DNA from: Doris montereyensis
Taxonomy: Eukaryota > Mollusca > Gastropoda > Nudibranchia > Dorididae
Direction: 5' to 3'
Length of the DNA stretch: 64,000 nt
Assembly: GCA_037039925.1 (NCBI GenBank)
Contig: JAXRKP010000543.1
Span: 1-64,000 of the forward strand
Shown here: positions 12,962 to 23,435 of the stretch, piece by piece
How positions within the stretch are numbered: position 1 is the stretch's first letter
Layout: every line of letters begins with the position of its first letter
Position numbers and translations under genes: made by a program
Notes under the pieces: generated by a model
The model's database searches: none
What the model saw: the letters and a program-made list of their open reading frames with translations, nothing else
Told to the model about the DNA's origin: nothing

Positions 12962-15775
12962 AACACCATTTTATACAAAAAATGTATTATGTATTTAGAG
13001 AAGGACGCTTGTTACAAAAAAATATGTTTGCATTTGAGAAGGACACCATTTATACAAAAAATGTATTACGGTATTTAGAGAAGGACGCCTGTTACAAAAA
13101 ATGTGTGTCATTTATATTTAGAGAAGGACACCATTTATACAAAAAATGTATTTTAGAGAAGGACACCATTTATACAAAAAATGTATTACGGTATTTAGAG
13201 AAGGACACCATTTATAAAAAAAATGTATTCGGTATTTAGAAAAAGGACACCATTTATACAAAATGACACGGTGTTTAGAGAAGGACACCATTTATACAAA
13301 ATGTATTACGGTATTTAGAAAAGGACACCATTTATACAAAAAATGTATTACAGTATTTAGAAGGACACCATTTATACAAAAAATGTATTACGGTATTTAG
13401 AAGGACACCATTTATACAAAAATGTATTCGGTATTTAGAGAAGGACGCCTGTTACAAAATGTATTACGGTATTTAGAGAAGGACGCCTGTTACAAAAAAT
13501 GTATTATGGTATTTAGAGAAGGACACCTGTTACAAAAAAAATGTATTACGGTATTTAGAGGACTGTTACAAAAATGTATTACGGTATTTAGAAGGATACC
13601 TGTTACAAAAAATGTATTAACTTATTTAGAGAAGGACGCCTGTTACAAAAAATGTATTACGGTATTTAGAGAAGGAGCGCCTGTTACAAATGTATTCGGT
13701 ATTTAGAGAAGACGCCTGTTACAAAAAATGTAATACTGGTATTTAGAGAAGGACACCATTCATACAAAAAATGTATTTTTTAGAGAAGGACACCATTTAT
13801 ACAAAAATGTATTGGTATTTTGAGAAGATTACCGTTTATACAAAAAATGTATTACGGTATTTAGAGAAGGACACCATTTATAAAAAAATGTATTACGGTA
13901 TTTAGAAAGGACACCATTTATACAAAAAATGTATTACGGTGTTTAGAGAAGGACACCATTTATACAAAAATGTATTACGGTGTTAGAAAAGGACACCATT
14001 TATACAAAAAATATTACGGTATTTAGAGAAGGACACCATTTTTTAAAAAAAATGTATTACGATATTTAGAAAAGGCTACCATTTATACAAAAAATGTATT
14101 ACGGTATTTAGAGAAGGACACCATTTATACAAAAATATGTTACGGTATTTAGAGAAGGACACCATTTATACAAAAAATGTATTACGGTATTTAGAGAAGG
14201 ACACCATTTATACAAAAAATGTATTACGGTATTTAGAAGGACACCATTTATACAAAAATGTATTACGGTATTTAGAGAAGGGACGCCTGTTACAAAAAAT
14301 GTATTACGGTATTTAGAGAAGGACGCCTGTTACAAAAAATGTATTATGGTATTTAGAGAAGGACGCCTGTTACAAAAAAATGTATTACACCTGTTACAAA
14401 AAATGTATTACGGTATTTAGAGAAGGACACCTGTTACAAAAATGTATTACAGGTATTTAGAGACGCCTGTTACAAAAAATGTATTACGGTATTTAGAAGG
14501 ATGCCTGTTACAAAAAATGTATTACGGTATTTAGAAGGACGCCTGTTACAAAAAATGTATTAGTATTTAGAGAAGGGCCTGGATTACGGTATTTAGAGGA
14601 CGCCTGTTACAAGAATGTATTACGGTATTTAGAGAAGGATGCCTGTTACAAAAAATGTGTTACGGTATTTAGGAAGGACACCATTGTTACAAAAAATGTA
14701 TTTTAGAGAAGGACACCATTTATACAAAAAATGTATTACGGTGTTAGAAGGACACCGTTTATACAAAAAATGTATTACGGTATTTAGAGAAGGACACCAT
14801 TTATACAAAAAAATTATTGCAATTATTTAGAAAAGGACACCATTTATACAAAAAATGTATTACGGTGTTTAGAGAAGGACACCATTTATACAAAATGTAT
14901 TGGGTATTTAGAAAAGGACACCATTTATACAAAAAATGTATTACGGTATTTAGAGGACACCATTTATACAAAAAATGTATTACGATATTTAGAAGGACAC
15001 CATTTATACAAAAAATGTATTACGGTATTTAGAAGGACACCATTTATACAAAAAATGTATTACGGTATTTAGAAGGACACCATTTATACAAAATGTATTA
15101 CGGTATTTTAGAAGGACGCCTGTTACAAAAATGTATTACGGTATTTAGAAGGACGCCTGTTACAAAATGTATTATAGTATTTAGAAGGACACCTGTTACA
15201 AAAAAATGTATTACGGTATTTAAGAAGACGCCTGTTACAAAAAATGTATTCAATTATTTAGAGAAGGATGCACTGTTACAAATGTATTACAGTGTTGAAA
15301 CACCTGTTACAAAAATGTATTACGGTATTTAGAAGGGCATATGTTACAAAAATGTATTACGGTATTTAGAAGAGATGTTACAAAAAATGTATTACAGTGT
15401 TTAGAGAAGGACGCCTGTTACAAAAAATGTATTATGGTATTTGAGAAGAACATATGTTACAAAAAATGTATTACGGTATTTAGGACGCCTGTTACAAAAA
15501 ATGTATTACAGTATTTAGAGAAGGATGCCTGTTACAAAAAATGTATTAAAGGGGACGCCTGTTACAAAAATTGTATTTAGAAGGACGCCTGTTACAAAAA
15601 ATGTATTACGGTATTTAGAGAAGACACCTGTTACAAAAAAAATGTATTACAGTATTTAGAGAAGGACGCCTGTTACAAAAATGTATTATGGTATTTAAGA
15701 AGGGCTATATTACATCATATTACGAGGTATTTAGAAAGGGCGCCTGTTACAAAAAGATGTATTCAGGTATTTAGA
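12962..15775. repeat. Minisatellite, 42/39-bp unit in alternating subtype blocks
   Basis: About 70 copies of a unit with AATGTATTACGGTATTTAGA and GAAGGACACC or GAAGGACGCC. Subtype A has CCATTTATACAAAA; subtype B has GCCTGTTACAAAA and is about 3 bp shorter. The subtypes fall in blocks: mainly A to about 13,430, B 13,440-13,735, A 13,750-14,270, B 14,280-14,690, A 14,690-15,100, B 15,110-15,760. Many units have small indels. Short open frames are repeat translation. Confidence 0.93.
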
Positions 15776-16325
15776 AAGCGCCAACAGGCGGTGGCTGTGG
15801 TAGGTTCTATTTGTTACACATCAGTCTTTTATCTTGGTATTTCCTCTGACCCTTAATTACCCTGAGATCCACCGTGTCTATACTGTGCTTACCTTAGATA
15901 TAATAATATTCCATTTGAAAACCAATTTTATAATCCGTAAGCCCGTTTGAGCCCCCTGACCCCCTCACTTGGTGCAATTTTACAGTAGTATTTCCTGAAA
16001 AATTCCACTCTGGGCTATGCATAACCAAGTTGTCTCCCTCTTCAAAAGTGGTCACAATAAAATTCTACAACCGTTTGAAATAATTATACCTATACAAAAT
16101 ATCTTGCAATTTTACGATGCATCGCGTGGGAAAATAGGATTTTAAATGCGTGTTTTGACCATTCTTACAAGTGTATGTGGTTTTATTTCACAACATAAGA
16201 ATATTAAAAATAAGAAATGAAAAAATCATTTTGGAAGGCAGTGATAATGATTATTTCAGCATTACCCCCTTGCTATAAAAAATTGGTGAATTGTCATCCG
16301 CGTTCTCTATCACTCCAAAACTCCC
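15776..16325. other. Unique sequence
   Basis: Non-repetitive sequence between the 42-bp array and the CA repeats. It contains GCGCCAACAGGCGGTGGC at its left edge and a pyrimidine-rich middle (GAGCCCCCTGACCCCCTCAC). No gene or mobile element was recognised. Confidence 0.4.
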
Positions 16326-16329
16326 GAAA

Positions 16330-16545
16330 CACACACATACACAAACACTCCCCTTCACACACACAGCTTCACACACACACACACACACACACACCTACTC
16401 ACCCCCACACCCACACACACACATATATGGACTCACTCTGTAACAGAGGACAGTCTTTATCAGTTATCGATGGTGTAGAAGGAAAGACACGCGTGCGCTC
16501 ACACACACACACACTCACTCACACTCACACACACACACACACAAT
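16330..16545. repeat. Two (CA)n microsatellites around a short unique core
   Basis: ACAC-rich tracts at about 16,330-16,425 and 16,497-16,543 flank about 70 bp of unique sequence. The overlapping open frame reads HTHTHT and is not a gene. Some tracts are impure (CACTC, CACCC). Confidence 0.9.
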
Positions 16546-16753
16546 CTCTATCACAAATTCCCCTCTACGTGGAGTTCCCTATAAGCAGATCTATGTTAAG
16601 ATTTGTTACAGGAATTGACAATTTACACAATATAATTCACCGTCAATTTGTAAATGGCTACTCGAGTCATGGAAATGTTGCCTTTGTCCAAACAATATAC
16701 ATACATATGTACACATGTACAGACACCATATTGCATCCATTCATTTTCATTTC

Positions 16754-19700
16754 TCATTGCTTCTCCTTACAGTGTTTATGAAAGCCAATAGACGGAAGTA
16801 AAATGTTAACAAAGTTCATCCCCCTCATTGTCATCTGAAAAAGTCCCGAGTCTGTTGGGTCCTCGGTGTCGCTGACATCTGTAATGTCGAGTTGTGTCGG
16901 GAGTATATCCTCTAGTTCTTGAGGAAACATTTTCATTTCCCCAATCGATGTCAAGTCCAAGACCTTCTCCAACTTTTCATCCATGAAGTTCTGGCGGGGA
17001 AGATGTAGAAAGGCGGTCATGGATTGTTTCAAATCAAAGTCTGGTAATTTACACGCTTGGTGTGTAACACAAGGGATGACGCCACATGGAGGAAGAAGAC
17101 TGAAATCAGCTGTGTCTTTTCTCTGAAAGCATGTACTTGCCCTTCAGATGGAACTGTTCTTTGGCCTTTAGAAAATGGTTCTTGGCCCATACAGCTGACA
17201 TATGAATGTTTCCAACTGCTCCATTGTTTTTCGTTGCAGGTTGTAGAATATCATGTTCACCTACGTCTTGAAACGTTGCTTGGAACGCATCTGAATTGAC
17301 AAGAAGTTTTAAGGCTTTCTTTTCCCTTGGACAAATGCACTCGTAGAGTCGCATCCAGTAAATGCATGAAATGCCAACAGTGAGGAAACAACACGGATCC
17401 TAAAGACACCCTTAGTATATTGATGTCAAGCAAGTTGTCGTTTGTCGCCCACTATTTCCTTGCATTCAGTAAATTCCATGGAAAAATGCAACAACAATTA
17501 GAACGTCAGTGTCAGTAGATCGCACAATTATTCTCGTTGGTTTGCAATTATCATTTGCGTATTTTGCATGGAGAATAATCCGTGTGTCTGCTTCTTCATA
17601 ACGACTTGAGTTCATACATGGGTCTACTGTCTGTGACGAATCCGTCTTTGCTTTCGACAGCAAGACATGCTCTTCTTCAGAAACAAAGAAAAGCTCTTTG
17701 TTTTTAGAGAGGGTGCATCGCGTCTGTTGACCATTCCGTCAGTATGAGAGCAATTATGTCTCTTTTTGTTTTCATCATTGCCGAGAAATTTCTGAAAATT
17801 TCTTAGAACTTTACCAGATGGTCCGTTGATGACGACTGGATCAGATGTACCTCGTCGGGAGCGCTCAGCGGCCTTGATTGACATGTCTTTGTAAGAGTCG
17901 GTGACAAAATGGATTGTGGAAACGGGTGGCAAACAACTGTAGACTTTTTGCCAGCTGACCAAATGTTTCCTGTATGGCCACCGGTGAATGTAGGAGTACA
18001 TTGCCGTCTATTATGCGGATATCTTCCTGGTTAAACTGGATTTGGGCAGTCTTATTGAGATCAGGCGTGCTCTCTTCCAGTTATGAAGAATTGCAGCTTT
18101 GTCCATTTTGGCCAACATTCCATCACCTGTTGCCAATGACCAAGGAACAGGCCCAAGTGGATAGGAAAACAGTTTTTCAAGTTCAATTTCATGTTCTTGT
18201 GCAACCATGAGAAGTTGTGCAAACATTTCTCTGGGCTGTTATCTTTAAAGTTTGGCTCGACTTTTTCTTTAAATGTTGCCGTCTTCTTTAGAGATGCAAA
18301 TGTTTTGATGTTTTTCTTTTTTTATTGGTGCTCGTATTGATACTTCTTTAGTGCAGTCTTCCTTTGAAAAACGTTTCGTGTTCTCTCTTACCACTTTGGT
18401 CAATTTCTAGCATCTTTTGTCACGTCCTGTGATACATGGCATTCAGAAGAAAGGCTAACCAAATTGTCATGATCATATGCATCCATGGGTTGATGAAAGT
18501 ACATATTGTCTCCATAACAGTTCTAACATGTTTCATCTCTCTCTTCATTTCTGACTCTCTTGAATCTTTTCTTTGCTCAAGTCACCACCACCCATGCCAG
18601 CAAAACTAAGCATTACAAAACATAGGAAGCCCGTTCATGTCTGGTCAAACATCACCTGTCATATGCCTGCAAGTTTTCGACTGATGCCAACTACTCCTCC
18701 ACTGGACTTTGCGTGCTTATTTATTGTTGCTCAATGGTTTGATCACGGCGGTACCTGATGCACCTTCAACCTGCCTCTGCTTCATGACACTGAGCATGAT
18801 TTTAAGGTGCTGTGCAGCTTCTGGTTGGTACATTCAATTTGTTCCTAAACTAGCAACATAAATTGTCAAAAAAACAAGCATAGTTCTGATGGTCTGTTGT
18901 GAAAAAGGCTTATAGCCTTCAGTGTTTCTTTGTATAGGTGCAAAGTCATTTTCCTTCAGAGCTTTATTAGCAACAGAACAAGCCAAACTCGGTCTAAATG
19001 TTGAACCAAAAATTGTGGCGTCATGCCCTCAGACCCTGCTCCGGTGAGGCCCTTTCATTCTCAAAGTCTTAACACACCATTTGCACGTCGTTGTCTTTGC
19101 AGCATTCTTCCAAAGGCTCTGCGCTTAGTTCTGCTTATCGAGTACATTCTTTACACTTTTCCAGTTTTTGTGCGCATTTTTCGTCACAAACCTTTTCCAC
19201 AACAGCCTTTCCAAAGCTTCCAAGAACAAGGTGTGTATTTTTTCAATGCCCGGTTGTAATGTTTCTTGTCATCACACCATTTAGTGATCCCATTTACACA
19301 CAGTCCCGCTTCCAAACAATTTCCTCAAACCCAGATCCTTTCTAACACTTTATCTATTGCACTAAAGTAAGCAATAGGATATGAGAAGAATTTAATCATG
19401 ATCACGCCATCTTTGTTTGCCTAGGGGCATTGCATATATATGATATAGTATGCCTTTTTTGCTGTTGCTAAATCAAGGTGATGATCATTTGTTCTGTCAA
19501 TCTGTTATTTGCTTCCTTGATCGTCTCAAAGACTTCTTGAATGGTGGCATTTCAGTCGCAGGATGAATTGGTTGCATGTATTCAACGGACAGCGGGAATT
19601 CTAGAGCTTCTTTTTGGTTGTAATTGACAGCCACGCACCCCATCCAGGAACTGATCTGTCAATTCTTCTCCTATCTCCTTCAGAATACAAAGTGTATCGA

Positions 19701-20034
19701 GAATACTCATCTTCTTAAAGATGATTCGGTGCCTGTTGAAGAGGGTGATGTCTGTTGAATGTTTGGTTCTGATTTCTTCGCCATATTGCAAGGGTCAAAT
19801 CTTGATGCACGTAATTAATTGAGCGTCTTTTTGAGCATATGGATATTCAGGCTTCATCCGCATGTTCTTCAATAAATCCTCGATGTTCCTGGATTGCAAT
19901 TCCATGAGTGGAATGGGTTGTACCTTGACGGTAGGCGTTTCTTCGGTTAAATCAAAATTGTCCCAACAGAAATGAGTAACAATGTTATTCACGTTTGAAC
20001 ATTTTTTCTGACAACACAGTGTCGAAATTAACAT
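16754..20034 (-). pseudogene. Broken gene of a repeat-associated family with EEADTR / TDTDV motifs
   Basis: Consecutive minus-strand frames encode pieces in order: FCWDNFDLTEETPT (20,034-19,795); a segment at 19,791-19,582; a poorly readable stretch; an LFSYPLGPVPWSLATGDG segment (18,226-18,011); IHFVTDSYKDMSIKAAERSR (18,001-17,624); EEADTRIILHAKYA then IIVRSTDTDVLIVV (17,663-17,466); and C-terminal acidic segments (17,354-16,754). The order and total length (about 1,000 codons) suit a large uncharacterised family that I recall as common and repetitive in marine invertebrate genomes. The EAD...DTD spacing recalls acidic sites of PIN/FEN-like nucleases, but that is inference. Frameshifts and stops throughout mean this is a decayed copy. 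It ends next to the gypsy LTR at 20,106. Confidence 0.7.
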
Positions 20035-20260
20035 TTTTTCAGCAATGTCGTTTCCAATTGAAGGATTCCGGAATATGAAATGCAGTGTCCAAGTCTATTT
20101 AATAATGTAACAAGCTGTGCACTGCCAGTCAGTGAGATGGTGCACAAACATCGAAAGAAGGAGATGTTTTGGTAACTGCCACGCACCTTTAGTCACACAG
20201 TAGTATAACATAACAGTAACAGATTGGACAAAGAGCATTGTGGTTTCAACTGTTAGCCAT

Positions 20261-20270
20261 TTTATTTATT
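20261..20270 (-). terminator. Polyadenylation signal of the putative LTR
   Basis: AATAAATAAA on the minus strand, about 85-90 bp downstream of the TATA box, as expected for a short R region. Confidence 0.4.
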
Positions 20271-20352
20271 TGTTTTCATACTGACAGGAAACAGGAAACA
20301 AGGCATGAGCACAGGAAGTGAAGATTATATTATACATAGATATTCCATACAC

Positions 20353-20360
20353 TTTTATAG
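20353..20360 (-). promoter_or_regulatory. TATA box of the putative LTR
   Basis: CTATAAAA on the minus strand, within the putative U3 region and about 260 bp from the LTR start. It would position RNA start of the retroelement. Confidence 0.4.
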
Positions 20361-20879
20361 GGGACATGATCTTACTACTATAATTACATGACAGGGTGTC
20401 CATAGACACTAAATATTCCATACATCACATTCCTCATGCCCCAGTTAATGATAAACTAACCCAACGAGAATAACGTAAATGAAAATTAATTAATACATAT
20501 GTACATTCTTGTGTACTTGTACAGTAAACTCAAAAGTTTGGCAAGTTATAAATCAAGCTTCTCAGGTGCCTTAGTATGCCTTACTTAAAGATCTTCTAGG
20601 CCCATGAGGGGGTATTACAGACTGCTCGTCCAGCAGTTACTTGTTCAGGTGTAATGTGAGAATTATTCTCTATTCCTCTCTCTCCTCCTCTCTATCCAAA
20701 TTAAAACCAATAGGTTGCAGAGGTGTAGTTCGAACCAACGATTGTTGAGATTGAGGGGATGGGCTGGCCACCACATCAACTGAAGTTTCCATGCAATTGA
20801 TTCTTGTGTCTACTGACAACTTTTCCCTCAGACTGAACATGAAAAGAGACAGGACCCGTTTGCTGGGTTATGATACCTG

Positions 20880-21725
20880 TGGACCATTTATCTCTTTATT
20901 ATTCCTATCATAGTTTCTCACAAACACTGCATCATTCACACCCATCCCACGTTCACAAGTATTTTTGTCAAAATTTCTTTTCTGAGCTAACTGCTTATCA
21001 ATAACTTTTGCATTTAGAGGAAGGGTGTAAGAGGTCAAGATGGTTCGGGTTTTCGACCAAACATGAGTTGAGGAAGGATAACCCAGTAGTCGAGTGCGGT
21101 GTTGTTCGATATTTTGTCAAAAATCGACAAACTTTCTCTTGAAGACAACCAGTTGTCAGTTTGACCATCGCCTGTTTGAACGTTTGGACTGCCCGTTCCG
21201 CAAGTCCGTTCGAGAAGGATGATATGGAGAAACAGTTACATGTTTAATGCCATTAAATAACATAAAATTTGAAAACTCATGACTTATCCAGTAGGACCAT
21301 TATCAGTAACAAGAGTCTTAGGTAGTCCCATTGTGGAAAATATGTCTCGCAGTTCTAGGATTGTATTGAAGCAGTGATCTTGTTCATGATTTTAATTTCC
21401 AACCATTTTGAATGTGAGTCAGCGACAATCAAGAACATCTTTCCTAAAAAAATGGTCCGGCAAAGTCACAATGAATTCTATCCCAAGGCTCTGTCGGCCA
21501 TTCCCATGGAAGTGATGAGGCTTTGGCTGGTTCGTTCCTGTGACTCTGGCAACTATGACAGACTTTCACAGCCCTCTCAATGTCGCATCGATGTTCGGGC
21601 CACCATACCCACGATCGTGCGATTGCCTTCATCCAGCGATGCCGACATGGGTATCGTGGATTATATCTAACACTTTGGAGCGAAAAGATTCCGGAATAAC
21701 AACACGAGTACCCCATAAGAGGCAA
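20880..21725 (-). pseudogene. Gypsy integrase remnant
   Basis: The zinc-binding N-terminus is readable at 21,725-21,444, with WVWWPEHRCDIE and VCHSCQ, leading into WDRIHCDFAGPF, which contains the first catalytic aspartate. The second aspartate lies in a VTDNG motif at 21,296-21,310. The glutamate region (ERAVQTF, in an SPYHPS...ER context) is near 21,180-21,215. All three sit in different frames, so the enzyme is dead. Integrase would have inserted the element DNA into the host genome. Confidence 0.8.
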
Positions 21726-21742
21726 TTATTTTCCCACTGAAT

Positions 21743-22144
21743 TCATTTTTGCGACAAAAAAAATGAGCGGAGAGATACATCATGGCACTTATCCGGCCAT
21801 CCATGAATCGAAGCGAATAACACGTTGAAGAAGTGGGTCTTGCTTCGTTGCAAGAGCGATATCCTCTGACGATAAGGGACACTTTTTGGATGAAACTGAA
21901 AAAGTGCATCGACTTCTGCAGGACTGGTATCAACGGAGTCGTTGACTGCAGTTGGGAGGGGAAGGCGGCTGAATGCGTCTGCGTTGTTTAGATGACCAGG
22001 ACGATACTCAGTGAGTATGAATACGCAGAAAGTGAGAGCCCAGCGTTGGACTCTAGCCGATGCATGCTCTGGAATAGCCTTCCCTTCGCCGAGGACGCCA
22101 AGAAGGGGTTTGTGATCAGTGATGATCTTGATTCGTTGGCACAA
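21743..22144 (-). pseudogene. Gypsy RNase H C-terminus and linker
   Basis: A 133-codon minus-strand frame has ITDHKPLLGVLGE, then YRPGHLNNADAFSRLPLP, the standard gypsy RNase H end and the tether to integrase. It overlaps the end of the RT/RNase H frame in another phase, showing a frameshift near 22,140. Confidence 0.85.
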
Positions 22145-22644
22145 AATATATTTATGAAATTTTTTAACACCATAAATGATACTAAGTGCTTCTTTATCAA
22201 TCTCGAATACTTCTTTTCGGCAGTTGACAGGGATCTACTGGCATAATGAACTGGTCGTTCATTGCCCATTTCATCGATTTGGCTAAGCAATGCACGTACT
22301 CCCTCGGGGGAAGCATCACATGTTAACACAATGGGCCTTTGTGGATCGAAATGTGAAAGAACTTTTCTCGACGAAAGAAGATTCTTTGATTTCAGGAAGG
22401 CTTCCTCCTGAGGTTTGCCCCAACACCATCGGATGTTTTTGTGGAGGAAGGTCGTACAAGGAGCAAGAACGCTGGCACTTCCTTCCATGAACTTGGAATA
22501 ATGGTTGATAAGACCCAGATATGAACGAAGCTCGTTGATGTTTTGAGGATTTGGTGCCTCCATGATAGCTGTGACGGTATCTTCTAAGGGACGTAATCCA
22601 TCTTTACTGAGCATGTGGCCCAGAAATGTGACTTCCTCCCTCAT
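21988..22644 (-). pseudogene. Gypsy RT thumb / connection and RNase H
   Basis: A 218-codon minus-strand frame starts in the RT thumb (EVTFLGHMLSKDGL, then LRSYLGLINHYSKF) and continues through KNLLSSRKVLSHFDPQRPIV into RNase H, with LTCDASPEGVRALLSQ carrying a catalytic aspartate and HYASRSLSTAEKKYS. After about residue 165 the frame drifts into non-homologous sequence, consistent with a frameshift. This is the best-preserved part of the element. Confidence 0.88.
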
Positions 22645-22754
22645 TTATTCACATTTCTCCCACGGTTGACGGCTAATCCTTTGTCTCGGCAGGTATCCAA
22701 GACTTGTTGTAGATTCCTCCTGTGGTCATTGTCGTCTTTTCCTGTGACAAAGAG

Positions 22755-23250
22755 GTCATCAAAATAAATGAGTCATCGGAATATGCTGAAAAGTGCCCTC
22801 CATGGCACGCTGAAATATCCCAGGCGCAGATGAGATCCCAAAGCAAAGGCGTTGATACTGGAATAGACCTTTATGTGTATTTATTGTGGTCAGTTTCCTA
22901 GATGCTTCATCCAGTTGTAGTTGGGTATAAGCGTTGGTAAAGTCAATTTCGTGAACTTTTGCCCTCCAGCCAGTTGTTGCGCCCAGATCCTCAATTCTTG
23001 GTATTGGGTGCTGTTGCATTCTGAGGAATTGTTGATCGTCGACTTATAATCACCACATATGCGGACTGCACCCGATTTCTTTAGAACCCGTTACTATAGG
23101 TGTGGCCCAGTCCGAAAATTCTACGGCTTGATGCCCTCTTTTTGAAGGCGTGTCAGTTCCGTTTCTATACTTTCACTTAGCGCATAGGGCGGTTGTTTGG
23201 CTTTCTTGAAAATCGGACGAGTCTCTGGCTTTAGGTGAATTTTGGCTTCA
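22755..23250 (-). pseudogene. Gypsy reverse transcriptase palm
   Basis: The frame at 23,019-22,759 has IDFTNAYTQLQLDE (first catalytic aspartate), TTINTHKGLFQYQRLCFGIS and SSAPGIFQRAMEG. The YFDD active site is encoded at 22,755-22,766, but one frameshift away from the preceding frame. The N-terminal part of RT (about 23,250-23,040) is readable only piecewise. It is inactive as it stands. Confidence 0.85.
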
Positions 23251-23435
23251 AAATTGTAGTAACTGACCCTCAAGAATGAAAAACATCACTGTAATGCTGA
23301 TCTAACATGGTAGACAGTTCAGCACCTTTGTCATTAGAAGAATATGATGAATGAAAAAAAGTCATGCCAGTCAAGTTTGAGAGATGCAAACCCAATTTCT
23401 TCCCATGATTGATACCTTTACCATTCACCACATTA

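Larger units (their letters stand above)
20106..20619 (-). mobile_element. Putative 3' LTR of the gypsy element
   Basis: The segment is bounded by TGTAA at 20,106-20,110 and its complement TTACA at 20,615-20,619, the usual TG...CA ends. Read on the minus strand it carries a TATA box (CTATAAAA) and, about 90 bp later, AATAAATAAA, in the order expected for U3-R-U5. It lies directly downstream of the integrase remnant. No partner 5' LTR is in the window, so the boundary and target duplication cannot be confirmed. No clear polypurine tract adjoins it. Confidence 0.55.
20106..23435 (-). mobile_element. Ty3/gypsy LTR retrotransposon, 3' portion, degraded
   Basis: Read on the minus strand: end of a protease/linker segment (23,435-23,270), RT (23,250-22,250), RNase H (22,450-22,050), linker (to 21,743), integrase (21,725-20,880) and an LTR (20,619-20,106). 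The domain order RT-RNase H-integrase and the YFDDLFVTG motif place it in Ty3/gypsy. Similarity in style to K02A2.6-like (Mag-group) elements is my impression only. Multiple frameshifts disable it. The 5' half (5' LTR, gag and protease) is missing: at 23,436 the sequence passes directly into an 18.6-kb satellite, and no gypsy sequence appears on its far side. Confidence 0.88.

Noticed and set aside
18573..19345. Plus-strand open frames of 60-84 codons within 18.5-19.4 kb
   Set aside because: They overlap the antisense of the decayed minus-strand gene, whose conserved pieces continue on both sides, and they have no recognisable domain.
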